From Brevundimonas sp. (GTDB taxonomy: Bacteria; Pseudomonadota; Alphaproteobacteria; Caulobacterales; Caulobacteraceae): a stretch of 64,000 nucleotides of DNA. This document shows, one piece after another, positions 27,616-38,544 of the stretch (the stretch's first letter is position 1; each line of letters starts with the position of its first letter). Under the pieces are notes generated by a model. That model searched no databases. It had not been told where the DNA came from and was given only the letters and a program-made list of their open reading frames with translations. The translations under genes and the position numbers were made by a program. The stretch covers positions 1 through 64,000 of the forward strand of contig NZ_JAQSDY010000006.1 in the NCBI RefSeq assembly GCF_029946145.1. Reading direction: 5' to 3'.

Positions 27616-29430
27616 CTAGAGCGGCAGACGGAAGGTGATGGCGCCCACGTGGGCGTCGGCCTGGTCGCCAAAGCGGCCGCGGTAGCCGATGTTCATGGTC
27701 ACCGGGCCAAACCCGGCGTCGACGCCGGCCGAGGCGATCAGGGAGCCGCCGAACGGATCCTCGATTTCCCGCGACAGGATCTGCGCGGGGTTGGCGGTGA
27801 TCCGCGTGCGGACCGCGTCGCTGCTGTCGCCGAAGGAGTCGCGATAACCGCCCTCGACATAGAAGGTGAAGCCGTCGCCGCCGCCTTCTGCCCTCAACGA
27901 GACTTCCCCGCTGGCGGCCTGGACGGTGCGGTCCTGATACTCGTACTGGGCCCCGATGCCCTGCTCGGTGTAGCCGTTCACGTCGGTGGAGACGAAGCTG
28001 ACCGCCGCGCGCGGCGACAGACCGATGCCGCCCATGTCGAACCAGACCCCGCCCTGGAGGCGGGCGCCGAGGCTTCCGCCGTCCGTTTCGCCGCTGTGGA
28101 CGATGGGCGCCAGCGAGGTGACGCGCGTGATGTCGTCATACTGGTCGATCGAGCCGCCGACCGTGGCGTTCACGAACATGGAGCCCGAACGCCAGCCTGC
28201 GAAGGCGTCGAAGGCGAAGGTTTCGACGTCAAACGCCATGGCCCCGGCTTCGACCTCGGCCGTGCGGTAAGTGGCCGTGAAGCCCATTCGCGTGCTTTCG
28301 GACGCGACGTGATCCACGCCGGCGCGGACGCCCCAGCCGGTCGCATCCGCCGCGGCCACGCTGCCGCGCGCGTCGGTCTCGACGCTGTCGGCGATGGCTC
28401 CGAAAGTCAGGTGGGTGCCCGTCTCCCAGGCGGCGCGCGCCGACAGACCCTCGCTGGTCAGATCCAGAAGGTCCTCGCGCTGACGGAAGGCGGTTTCGGC
28501 CTGTACGGTCGATTGGGCGCCGATATCGCCGTAGTAGAGATAGTCGGTGGCCAGCCGGGCCAGCAACTGGTGGCCGGCCGCGGTGGGGTGGACCGTGTCC
28601 CAGTAGAGGTAGGTTCCGGGTGTGGCGCAGACGGTCACGCCGTTGAAGCAGGTGTCCCTGGCGTTCGTCAGGCCGAACGCGCCCGGATTGCCAGCGAGCG
28701 TGGTCCCGATCTTGTACAGGTCCATCAGGATGATGTTCGTGCCCGGGCGGGCCGCGGCCGTTGTCATCAGTCCGCTGAGCAGGGCGCCGTTGAATTGCGT
28801 GCCGGCGTAGTCGGCCAGCGGCGCGGCAGGGGCCCCCGCGCCCTGGTTGAACTGCGGAGTCAGGGCCAGGTTGGGCAGGTTCGATACGAGAATGGTTCCG
28901 GCCCCGGCGGCGGCCACGCTGTTGACGATGAAGTTGATGTCCGCCGCGGCGGCGAAAGCCACAGGCTGGATGGCGCCGGTGGGGTTGGCCGAGGCGCCGG
29001 CGGCCGGAACCGCCTGGAAGATGTTGTTGGCGCCGCCCAGGATGCTGACCAGATCCGTGGAGCGGAAGGTGCCGCCCGCGCCGGTGTAGGCCAACAGCTG
29101 GTTGCGCATTCCCGGGGGGCTGGCCGAGCTGTCGGTTCGGGCGCCGCCGAAGGCGTAGTTGACGCTGCCGGTCACGGGGGCGCCGGCCGTATAGCGTCCG
29201 GCGCTGAACCCCAGAAGCTCGGTGAAGACCGGGCCATTCGAGAAGCGGCCCTGGAAATAGGGCGGCGAGGTGGGCTGGCCGGAGATAGCGTACAGGTTGC
29301 CGTTGTCGCTCAGGCTGTCGCCGAACACGACGAGGCGGCTGTAGCTCTGGGCGCTGGCGGCCGAGGCCATGGCGCCGGCGGCGGCGACCGTCAGTGCGGC
29401 AAGCGCCGCGCTGCGCAGGAAACGAGACAT
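27616..29430 (-). CDS. GDSL esterase autotransporter
   Basis: The 604-residue protein has a signal peptide (cut near SAASA, residue 27) and a GDSL/SGNH hydrolase domain (about 30-300). Ser39 lies in FGDSLSDNGN, GGARTD and GGANN form the middle blocks, and the catalytic Asp-His pair is in DTVHPT. A C-terminal autotransporter beta-barrel follows (about 330-604). Such proteins display a lipase or esterase on the cell surface, as EstA does in Pseudomonas. GGGAGG lies about 9 nt before ATG 29430; the frame is open for eight more codons upstream. Confidence 0.92.
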   Translation of the reverse strand: MSRFLRSAALAALTVAAAGAMASAASAQSYSRLVVFGDSLSDNGNLYAISGQPTSPPYFQGRFSNGPVFTELLGFSAGRYTAGAPVTGSVNYAFGGARTDSSASPPGMRNQLLAYTGAGGTFRSTDLVSILGGANNIFQAVPAAGASANPTGAIQPVAFAAAADINFIVNSVAAAGAGTILVSNLPNLALTPQFNQGAGAPAAPLADYAGTQFNGALLSGLMTTAAARPGTNIILMDLYKIGTTLAGNPGAFGLTNARDTCFNGVTVCATPGTYLYWDTVHPTAAGHQLLARLATDYLYYGDIGAQSTVQAETAFRQREDLLDLTSEGLSARAAWETGTHLTFGAIADSVETDARGSVAAADATGWGVRAGVDHVASESTRMGFTATYRTAEVEAGAMAFDVETFAFDAFAGWRSGSMFVNATVGGSIDQYDDITRVTSLAPIVHSGETDGGSLGARLQGGVWFDMGGIGLSPRAAVSFVSTDVNGYTEQGIGAQYEYQDRTVQAASGEVSLRAEGGGDGFTFYVEGGYRDSFGDSSDAVRTRITANPAQILSREIEDPFGGSLIASAGVDAGFGPVTMNIGYRGRFGDQADAHVGAITFRLPL

Positions 29431-29519
29431 CGATGATCCTCCCTCGGTCGTCATGATGCGACCGTTGAGGCCAGTGTGCGCTGGTTTCGCGTCGGCGCAA
29501 GATGCCGTCAGGGAAGGTT

Positions 29520-31412
<1,893 letters not shown>

Positions 31413-31474
31413 GGCGCGACCTTCGCCTACCTTCGCAGTTGCAGCAATGGGTTTGGCCAGGGGAAACCACATGC

Positions 31475-31507
31475 AAACGCCGGCCGCCCCGCGAGGGACG
31501 ACCGGCG
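31475..31507 (-). terminator. Possible terminator of the SDR gene
   Basis: On the minus strand a GC-rich hairpin (CGCCGG pairing with CCGGCG, with a long inner part) is followed by TTTGC. The T run is short, so this is tentative. Confidence 0.35.
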
Positions 31508-31548
31508 ATCAGTCTGGCATGGCGTCAGGCCGGAACCGGACGCAGGCC

Positions 31549-32955
31549 TCAGAACTTTCCGAGGCTGCGCAGCCGGCTGTCGGGACGGCGGGCGTCCATG
31601 GCGGCGGCGCCGATGGCGGCGGCGATGGTGATCAGGGCCAGGGCGGCTCCGCCTTCTCGAGCGTGATCCTTGGCGTAGGCGCCGGCGTCATGCGCATAAC
31701 GTCGAGCCGTCTTGCCGTGCTTCTTCAAGGCTTTGCGCGAGGAATGTCGTGCGCCGTGCAGGATGCGCTCGCCGCGGTGGCGCGCCTCGTCGCCGATGTC
31801 GGTGGCGCGTTCGCCGGCATCGCTCAGGCCATGACGCACCGTCTCGGCCAGATCGCCGAAGCGGTCGCGCAGGGCGTCGGCGTCAACCCAGCCGCGCGGG
31901 TCGAAGCGGCCGCGCATGCGCTCGTAGCGGGTCGGACCCGACCGCTGGTTCAGCAACAGGGCGGCGACGCCGATTCCGGCCAGGATGGCGACGACGCCGC
32001 CGGTGATTCCCGGGTGTTTGCGGACTTCGGCGAGGGCGGAGAACTGGCGGACCATGGGATAGTGAACCTCTTCATCGAGGCCGTCGTCGTTCGGGTCGTA
32101 GAGCCCGTCGTCGAACGGCTGGTACGCGGAACCCCTGTCCCGCATCATGACAGGAGCGAACCGCGCCAGAAGTGGTTCCGCCAGACCCGGCAGGGCGGAA
32201 TAGAAGCTGGCGATCAGCCGTCCGCCGCCCCCCACGGTGATCTCGCGGATCGGATGGCTGGCGCAGTACAGGATGGTGTCGGCCACGACGTGGGTCGCAT
32301 AGACCGGTTGCGGATTCTGCACCGCCTGACCGGTCAGGTTGCGGGCGTGTTTGTTGTAGGGCGTGTCGATCGCCGACGGCTTGACCAGCGACAGGGTGAT
32401 CGGCGCCTGTTCGCGCATCAGCTCCAGACGGAAGGCGTTGGTGAAGCCCTTCACCGCATGTTTGGACGCTGAATAAACGCCCTGGATCGGGCTCGGCGCG
32501 TCGGACAGGGTCGAGCCGACATTGACGATGGCCCCGCCGCCAGGCCGTTCGCGCAGATGGTCGGCGGCGATCATCGAGCCGTTGACCACGCCCCAGTAGT
32601 TGGTCTCGAACAGCCGCCGCTGATCCTCGAGCGTCGTCGCGCGGATATTGCCGAAGATCGAGACCCCGGCGTTGTTGATCCAGGTGTCGAAGCCGCCGAA
32701 CAGGCGCACGCATTTCTCCGCCGCTTCGGCCAGGGCGTCATAGTCCGCCACGTCCGCGACGGCCCATGCGGCGCGGGCGCCGGTGGCCTGCAGTTCCTCG
32801 GTGAGAGCCTTGAGGTCGTTTTCGCCGCGCGCGATCAGGAAGACGCAGGCCCCGGCCTTCGCCGCCCGCTGCGCGGTCGCCAGGCCGACGCCCGAGGTGG
32901 CGCCGGTGATGACGACAGCCTGCTGGCTCAGGGGCTTGAGGGTCGCTTTGGTCAT
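31549..32955 (-). CDS. SDR-family oxidoreductase with C-terminal membrane tail
   Basis: Residues about 8-220 form a classical short-chain dehydrogenase: TGATSGVG for the cofactor, NNAG, the active-site Ser in VGSTLS and YSASK with catalytic Tyr and Lys. The 468-residue protein goes on with a hydrophobic helix (about 324-341), an amphipathic, Arg- and His-rich stretch of roughly 90 residues, and a second hydrophobic helix (about 434-450) before the end SLGKF. The tail resembles membrane-anchoring YtxH/ElaB-like segments. The substrate is unknown. ATG 32955 is chosen since it starts next to the fold; ATG 33015 is possible. Confidence 0.85.
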   Translation of the reverse strand: MTKATLKPLSQQAVVITGATSGVGLATAQRAAKAGACVFLIARGENDLKALTEELQATGARAAWAVADVADYDALAEAAEKCVRLFGGFDTWINNAGVSIFGNIRATTLEDQRRLFETNYWGVVNGSMIAADHLRERPGGGAIVNVGSTLSDAPSPIQGVYSASKHAVKGFTNAFRLELMREQAPITLSLVKPSAIDTPYNKHARNLTGQAVQNPQPVYATHVVADTILYCASHPIREITVGGGGRLIASFYSALPGLAEPLLARFAPVMMRDRGSAYQPFDDGLYDPNDDGLDEEVHYPMVRQFSALAEVRKHPGITGGVVAILAGIGVAALLLNQRSGPTRYERMRGRFDPRGWVDADALRDRFGDLAETVRHGLSDAGERATDIGDEARHRGERILHGARHSSRKALKKHGKTARRYAHDAGAYAKDHAREGGAALALITIAAAIGAAAMDARRPDSRLRSLGKF

Positions 32956-33074
32956 GATCGCGGACTCATCCTTCGGGCGTCTGGACTGTATCTCCGTCAT
33001 TCCGGGCATGGGCAAGGCTCGGAGCTTCGGCGAGAACGTATGCCCACGGTATTCGGCTCCAATCCTCCCCGGCT

Positions 33075-33217
33075 GTCGTCATCCCGGCGAAGGCCGGGAC
33101 CCAGCGGCGCCGGAGGCGACCTGTTCACCTACGCTGGTTGCCGGGAGTGTCCGCGACAGGGTCGCGCTCTCGCGCGCCGCTGGGTCCCGGGGTCGCTGCG
33201 CGCCCCGGGATGACGAC
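33075..33217. repeat. Paired intergenic inverted repeat, family D
   Basis: The left arm begins GTCGTCATCCCGG and ends CCGGGACCCAGCGGCGC. The right arm is the inverted counterpart, and only the hairpin in the middle of each arm differs. The element occupies the upstream region of hslO and contains no gene. Confidence 0.8.
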
Positions 33218-33291
33218 AAAGAGAGACGCCTTATCATCGCTGCAACGGCTCCCTATCTTGTCGGGCTCCATATTCCCTTCGAGGATCGCCC

Positions 33292-34215
33292 GTGACCGAT
33301 CACGCGCATACGACGCCCGCCGACCCCGCCGACGATCTGGCCGCCGCCTTCCAGATCGAGGGCTGGCCCGTGCGCGGCCGGCTGGTGCGGCTGGGCGAGA
33401 CCATCGACGCCATCCTGTCGGCCCACGCCTATCCGGAGCCCGTGGCGGCGCTGCTGGGCGAGGCGTGCGCCCTGGCGGCCCTGGTAGGGTCGAGCCTGAA
33501 GTTCGAGGGTCGGCTGATCGTCCAGGCGCAGGGCGACGGGCCCGTGCGTTACGTCGTCGCCGACTATGACACCCAGGGGCATATGCGCGGCTACTGCCGG
33601 TTCGACGAGGCCGAGGTCGCCGCGGCGTCGCAGGGTTTCGCCCGGCCGGGCGCGCGCTCATTGCTGGGGCAGGGCGTGTTCGTCATGACGCTGGACCGGG
33701 GGCCAGAGTTCGAACGCACCCAGGGCATCACGCCGATCGAGGGCGAAAGCCTGTCGCTGGCCGCCGAACACTATTTCCAGCAGTCCGAGCAGATCCCGAC
33801 CAAGGTCCGGCTGTCGGTCGGCTCGGTCACCACGGACGCGGGCACGGGCTGGCGGGCCGGCGGCGCCCTGATCCAGCTGATCGCGGGCGACGACGCGCGC
33901 GGCTCGACCGAGGAGGCGTGGGACCGGTCGAGGGCCCTGTTCCAGACCCTTGGCGACGACGAATTGCTGGACCCGACGATCACGCCGGAAACCCTGCTGT
34001 TCCGCCTGTTCCACGAGGACGGCGTGCGGCTGGAGGATGCGCGGTCGCTGGTGGCCCGTTGCCGCTGTTCGCGCGACCGCATCGCCGGGGTCCTGACGTC
34101 GTTCAAGGCCGAGGAGCGGGCCGAAATGGTCGAGGCCGACGGCATGATCCGGGTGACCTGTGAATATTGCGCGACGGTGTATGAGCTGGAGCCGGAAGAG
34201 ATCACCACCGACTGA
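33292..34215 (+). CDS. hslO: Redox-regulated chaperone Hsp33
   Basis: The 307-residue protein has the Hsp33 N-terminal domain and, near the C-terminus, the zinc switch CRC ... CEYC (about residues 260-290). Under oxidative stress these Cys form disulfides, zinc is released and the protein becomes a holdase chaperone. Length is normal. The start is GTG 33292, with GAGGAT 5 nt upstream. It stands downstream of a family D repeat and is followed by a separate secreted protein gene. Confidence 0.95.
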   Translation: MTDHAHTTPADPADDLAAAFQIEGWPVRGRLVRLGETIDAILSAHAYPEPVAALLGEACALAALVGSSLKFEGRLIVQAQGDGPVRYVVADYDTQGHMRGYCRFDEAEVAAASQGFARPGARSLLGQGVFVMTLDRGPEFERTQGITPIEGESLSLAAEHYFQQSEQIPTKVRLSVGSVTTDAGTGWRAGGALIQLIAGDDARGSTEEAWDRSRALFQTLGDDELLDPTITPETLLFRLFHEDGVRLEDARSLVARCRCSRDRIAGVLTSFKAEERAEMVEADGMIRVTCEYCATVYELEPEEITTD

Positions 34216-34277
34216 TCCGCCGAAGCGTGACCGCGAGTTCATTTGAAGTTCAGGTCGCGGCCCGTCATTGGCGAACC

Positions 34278-35258
34278 ATGATCAGCATTCTCGCCGCCTC
34301 CATCTTCCTGACCGCCGCCGCGCCCACGCCGCCGCCGTGCCGCTTCGCGGGAGAGCCGCGCGCCTGGACGGCCGCGGCGCTGGCGTCCTGGGACCGGCTG
34401 GATCATGAGCGGCTGCGGATCGCCGAGCCCGTGACTCCGGTCATCACCCTGTTCGACGAGGCCTGCGCCTGGACGCTGACCCCTGACGCCCGTGGCGATT
34501 TCCGCGTCGGCGCGCGGCGCTATCGCACCGCCGGCGCGGCGCATTCAGGAGAGGTGGGCCTGCCCGACGGCGGGACGGTTCCGGCCCGGAAGCTGGCCTT
34601 CGCCTCCCCGATGTCCGACGGCCGGATGTTCTTCATCATGGCCCTGCCGCCGGTCTGGCGGGCGGATCGCAGCGAGCCGCGCGACTGGCGCCGGCTGTCG
34701 ATGGTCGTCTTCATGCACGAGTTCGCCCACACCCAGCAGGCCGCGAGCCTGGGCGTGCGGATCGACGACCTGCTGGCCCGCGGCCTGCCCGAGGACAGCG
34801 ATGACGACGTGATCCAGGACCGGTTCGGCGAGCAGCCGGACTATCGGACGGCCTATGAGGGCGAGCGGGACCTGTTCTATCAGGCCGCCGCAGCGACCGA
34901 CGCGGCCCCCGCGCGCGACAGTCTGGCCTCGGCCGCGCAGGCGATGGAAGCCCGGCGCGCGCGCTGGTTCCGTGGGCCGGACGCGCTCTACGCCGAGGCG
35001 GACGACGTGTTCCTGACGCTGGAGGGCACGGGCAACTGGGCCGCCTGGATGTGGCTCACCGACCCGCGCGGCGGCCATCTGAGCCCGTCGGACGCCACCA
35101 CCTTCGTGCGCGGCGGGGGCAACCGCTGGAGTCAGGACGAAGGGCTGGGGATCATGCTGGCCGCCGACCGCCTGACGCCGGACTGGCCGGCGCTGGCGTT
35201 CGCTCCCCGGGGCGCCACGGCGGACCGGCTGATCGAGAGGGCTCTACGGAGCCGCTGA
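34278..35258 (+). CDS. Secreted protein with HEXXH motif
   Basis: The 326-residue protein has a signal peptide (cut near TAAA, residue 15). The motif HEFAH, with His147, Glu148 and His151, lies in MVVFMHEFAHTQQ, and YEGERDLFYQAA follows about 55 residues later as a possible third-ligand region. It may be a zinc peptidase, but I cannot assign a family. ATG 34278 gives the signal peptide directly. Its last 15 nt overlap the 3' end of the convergent ChaN-like gene. Confidence 0.6.
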   Translation: MISILAASIFLTAAAPTPPPCRFAGEPRAWTAAALASWDRLDHERLRIAEPVTPVITLFDEACAWTLTPDARGDFRVGARRYRTAGAAHSGEVGLPDGGTVPARKLAFASPMSDGRMFFIMALPPVWRADRSEPRDWRRLSMVVFMHEFAHTQQAASLGVRIDDLLARGLPEDSDDDVIQDRFGEQPDYRTAYEGERDLFYQAAAATDAAPARDSLASAAQAMEARRARWFRGPDALYAEADDVFLTLEGTGNWAAWMWLTDPRGGHLSPSDATTFVRGGGNRWSQDEGLGIMLAADRLTPDWPALAFAPRGATADRLIERALRSR

Positions 35259-36047
35259 GGCCTGGGCCGCGACCGGCGGAGATGCGGTCCATGGTCCGAT
35301 GGCGATGACGCCGTCATAGGCCCCGTCGCTGACGGGGCCCATGACGACTCCGCGCGCTTCGGCGTCGTAGCGGGTCATGGAGTCATGGGCCCGACAGCCG
35401 TCCGCCTGACAGCTCCACGACTGCCCGCCCTGCTGGGCGACGTTGAGGGTGATGGTCTCCCTGGGCGGCAGGTGGGCCGCGGCAGGCATGAGGTCAAACC
35501 GGTCGAAGCGCGTCTTGCTGGCGTGGATGTTGCCGACCAGCACCAGCACCCGGGACTCCGGCCGTTCGGTCGCCGCCCGCGACAGCTCCACCGCCATGTC
35601 CAGCTCATAGTAGTTCTGGTCGAAGGCGGCCGGCCTCGGGCTGGAGGGCTGGAAGGCGCGGAACGCCACATCGGCCCCGCCGGCCTTCAACCGGCGGATC
35701 GACTGCATCATCTCCAGCATGGCCAGGCTGGTGCGACCGTCCGCCATGGTCGCATTGTGGAAAATGGTGTCGCGCAGAGCCTCCGCGGCCGTCGTGTCGT
35801 CCGGAGCCGCGAGGAAGGCGTCCAGCCGGGGCTGCATTTCCACAGGCAGCTCCAGCGCCACGGTCACCGGTCCCTGTTCCGCCGCGGCGCAGACCAGTTG
35901 CGCGAAGGCGGCGGGCGTCTCCGCGGCGCCGTGGATTTCCCCCACGATCACGAAGCGGGCCTCCGGCGTCCACAAGGCCTCGTGCCCGGACGGAGGCGAA
36001 CAGGGAGCGGCGGCGAAAATCGTTGCGGCGGCGAACAGTGCGATCAT
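35244..36047 (-). CDS. ChaN-like (haem-binding/TIKI-type) secreted protein
   Basis: The 267-residue protein has an N-terminal signal sequence and the motifs VIVGEIHGAAETP and VTVALELPVEMQP. These match the EreA/ChaN-like fold (conserved Glu-His pair, then Glu). Campylobacter ChaN binds haem; other members are proteases or esterases. The sequence VLVLVGNIHASK gives the conserved third region. Two Cys near the C-terminus (SWSCQADGC) may pair. The role here is not certain. Confidence 0.75.
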   Translation of the reverse strand: MIALFAAATIFAAAPCSPPSGHEALWTPEARFVIVGEIHGAAETPAAFAQLVCAAAEQGPVTVALELPVEMQPRLDAFLAAPDDTTAAEALRDTIFHNATMADGRTSLAMLEMMQSIRRLKAGGADVAFRAFQPSSPRPAAFDQNYYELDMAVELSRAATERPESRVLVLVGNIHASKTRFDRFDLMPAAAHLPPRETITLNVAQQGGQSWSCQADGCRAHDSMTRYDAEARGVVMGPVSDGAYDGVIAIGPWTASPPVAAQASAAP

Positions 36048-36125
36048 GAGAACCCCCGGTCACGCATGGGCCATACCTGTGCGTGTGCAAGGGTTGACGC
36101 CCGATTGCGGCGGTCGCGTGGCGGG

Positions 36126-37958
36126 TCAGTAGGCCAGCGCGATCCCGTCCTTGCGCATCTCCGACGCCGCCCCGTAGGTCCACGGCCCGCGCGCGTTCGC
36201 CTGGCGCACCACGTTCTGATAGCCGCCGAAGCCGCCGTTGGGGCCGCCCAGAACCCAGCCCATGGCTTCGAGCTGTGCCTTCGAGGCGGCGGGCACGCCG
36301 GTCTCGAGGAACAGGGTCCCGACGCCCTCGGCCGGCTGGCCGGTCGGTTCGGACGAGCCCTCGTGCTGCCAGCGCGGCGCGTCGCCCGCCTCCTGCGGGT
36401 CGAGGCCATAGTCGACCATGTTGATGATGATCTGGGCCTGGCCCTGCGGCTGCATGCCGCCGCCCATGACGCCATAGGCCATCCACGGCTCGCCATTCTT
36501 GCAGGCGAAGCCGGGGATGATGGTGTGGAAGGGCCGCTTGGCCGGCGCATAGACGTTGGGGTGGCCGTCGTTGAGGTTGAACAGCTCGCCCCGGTCCTGG
36601 AACATGAAGCCCAGGGTGCCGCCGTCGGGACCGTCGGAGACCAGGCCCGAGCCCATGCCGCGATAGTTGGACTGGATCCAGCTGACCATCATGCCGTCCT
36701 TGTCGGCGACGCTGAAATAGGTGGTGTCCCCTTGCGTCGGGGCGTCTCCCGGGAAGACGCGGTCCATGACCCGGTCGGGCCGGATCAGGGCGGCGCGTTC
36801 GGCGGCGTAGGCTTTCGAGTTCAGCCATTCGACCGGGGTGCGGCTGAACCGCTCGTCGGCGAACCATTTCGCCCGGTCCTCGAAGGCCAGACGCTTGGCC
36901 TCGGCCTGATGGTGGATCGAGGCGGCGGACTGGAAGCCCATGCCCTTGAGGTCGAACTGTTCGCAGATGTTGAGGATCTGGTTGGTCGACAGGCCCTGGG
37001 TGTTGGGGCCAAGGCCGTAAACATCGACGCCGCGATAGTCAGTACGGATCGGCTCGACCCATTCGGTGCGGTGCGGGGCCATGTCGGCGCGGGTCAGCCA
37101 GCCGCCGATGCGGCGGAAATAGCGTTCGATGTGGTCGGCGATGGGCCCGTCGTAGAAGGCGTCGCGGCCGCCCTCGGCGATCAGGCGCAGGGTGCGGCCG
37201 AGGTCGGGATTGGCGAAGACCTCGCCGACCGCGGGCGTGCGGCCGTCGCGGGCGTAGACCTTCTTGCGGTTGTCGTTCTCCTCGATGATCGCGGCGCGCC
37301 GGTCGAAATTGGCCATGTTGCGCTCGAGGTACCAGGCGATCAGCTGGGGCATGGGCACGCCCTCCTCGCACAGCTCGGCGACCGGCAGCAGGACGTCCTT
37401 CCACGGCAGCTTGCCGTAGCGCTGGTGGGCGCTCCACCAGGCGTCGACCGTGCCCGGGACGTTGACGGTCACCGCGCCATAGGGCGGCAGATAGCCGTCC
37501 TCGGCCTTCTTCGACCGGGCGGTCTCCAGCGACAGGCCGCGGGGGCTGTTCCCCGAACCGTTGAAGCCGACGACCTTCCGCTGGGCCGGGTCCCACATCA
37601 TGCAGAAGGCGTCGCCGCCGATGCCGTTGGCGGTGGGCTCGAGGAAGCCCAGGGCGGCGTTGATGGCGATGGCCGCGTCGATGGCCGAGCCGCCTCGCCG
37701 CAGGGTGTCGATGCCGATCAGGGTGGCGCGCGGATGGGCCGTGGCGGCGGCCCCGTGCGCGCCCCAGACGGTCGAGCGGCCGACGAACTGGACGCCGCTA
37801 TTGCGGTTGCCGGGACCGACGCCGGCGTAGGGGTCGGCGGGCGGGGTCTGGCGGGGAGGGGCTTTGGGCGCAGCGGAGGTCGCGCCGGCGGAGGCTGCGC
37901 TCGCTCCCGCGAGCAGGGCTCCGGCGGGCAGGGTCGAGAGGAAGGTGCGACGGCGCAT
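36126..37958 (-). CDS. Gamma-glutamyltransferase family protein
   Basis: The 610-residue protein has a Tat-type signal (RRRTFLSTLPAGALLAGA) and the Ntn-hydrolase layout of gamma-glutamyltransferase. The large subunit region has GGSAIDAAIAINAALGFLEP. The processing site lies near residue 411 in QGDTTYFSVAD, where Thr would become the new N-terminal nucleophile. The enzyme acts in the periplasm on glutathione or gamma-glutamyl and acyl amides; the substrate is open since the glutathione-binding residues were not checked. It is probably transcribed alone. Confidence 0.9.
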   Translation of the reverse strand: MRRRTFLSTLPAGALLAGASAASAGATSAAPKAPPRQTPPADPYAGVGPGNRNSGVQFVGRSTVWGAHGAAATAHPRATLIGIDTLRRGGSAIDAAIAINAALGFLEPTANGIGGDAFCMMWDPAQRKVVGFNGSGNSPRGLSLETARSKKAEDGYLPPYGAVTVNVPGTVDAWWSAHQRYGKLPWKDVLLPVAELCEEGVPMPQLIAWYLERNMANFDRRAAIIEENDNRKKVYARDGRTPAVGEVFANPDLGRTLRLIAEGGRDAFYDGPIADHIERYFRRIGGWLTRADMAPHRTEWVEPIRTDYRGVDVYGLGPNTQGLSTNQILNICEQFDLKGMGFQSAASIHHQAEAKRLAFEDRAKWFADERFSRTPVEWLNSKAYAAERAALIRPDRVMDRVFPGDAPTQGDTTYFSVADKDGMMVSWIQSNYRGMGSGLVSDGPDGGTLGFMFQDRGELFNLNDGHPNVYAPAKRPFHTIIPGFACKNGEPWMAYGVMGGGMQPQGQAQIIINMVDYGLDPQEAGDAPRWQHEGSSEPTGQPAEGVGTLFLETGVPAASKAQLEAMGWVLGGPNGGFGGYQNVVRQANARGPWTYGAASEMRKDGIALAY

Positions 37959-38075
37959 GATGGACTCCTGTCTGGGACGATCAACCTAACCGCTTCGCAT
38001 CCAGTGGGAAGGAGAAACCGGGCGATGACGAAGGTCGCGACCTGGAGTAGGGTGTTCGCGCACGGAGACGTTGTC

Positions 38076-38426
38076 ATGCTGCCGCTTCTGCTGATGCTTG
38101 TTTCAGACCCGCTGGCGCAAGTCGCACCGGTTCCGACGCCTGATCCCGGGATTCGCCTCCGGGTAATCGACACCTCGGGCGTGCCGCAATGCGATGGCGG
38201 CGGGTATCAGCGGATCGAGGAGCCGTCCGGCTCCCGGGACCTGCGGCCTGACATGACCTGGAGGGCCGCTGGCGAGGTCCGGCGCTATCTGTTGCTGGAT
38301 CGGACGGTCAGGGGTTGCCCGGCGCCGATTTCATACGCCGTTCCCGACGGGCAGGACGGCCTCATCCGGGAACTGGGACGCACCGCTCCGCCGGTCCGGT
38401 TTCATCCGCCCCGATCGGGCGAATAG
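38076..38426 (+). CDS. Small secreted protein of unknown function
   Basis: The 116-residue protein starts at ATG 38076, with GGAG 7 nt upstream, and has a short hydrophobic signal (LPLLLMLVSDPLAQ). ATG 38025, with its own AAGGAG, is an equally possible start and would add a 17-residue charged N-terminus. The mature part has two Cys (VPQCDGGGYQ and VRGCPAPISY) likely to pair. No family is recognised. A similar style of signal occurs in the next gene. Confidence 0.5.
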   Translation: MLPLLLMLVSDPLAQVAPVPTPDPGIRLRVIDTSGVPQCDGGGYQRIEEPSGSRDLRPDMTWRAAGEVRRYLLLDRTVRGCPAPISYAVPDGQDGLIRELGRTAPPVRFHPPRSGE

Positions 38427-38544
38427 CGGGTACGGCTTCGCGGCCTGAGCCAGCCAGGAACGTTCAGCGCGTGGAAGACCGGGTAGGCCGCGTCGGAGCA
38501 ACCACGGGTTGACACCCTCCTTCGGAAGGAGCGATCCTCGCCAT

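Noticed and set aside
35385..38025. Nearly 900 codons of open frame on the plus strand opposite the ChaN-like and gamma-glutamyltransferase genes
   Set aside because: Composition is that of a mirror frame. Only its last 117-134 codons, beyond the opposite genes, look like a real gene (38076-38426).
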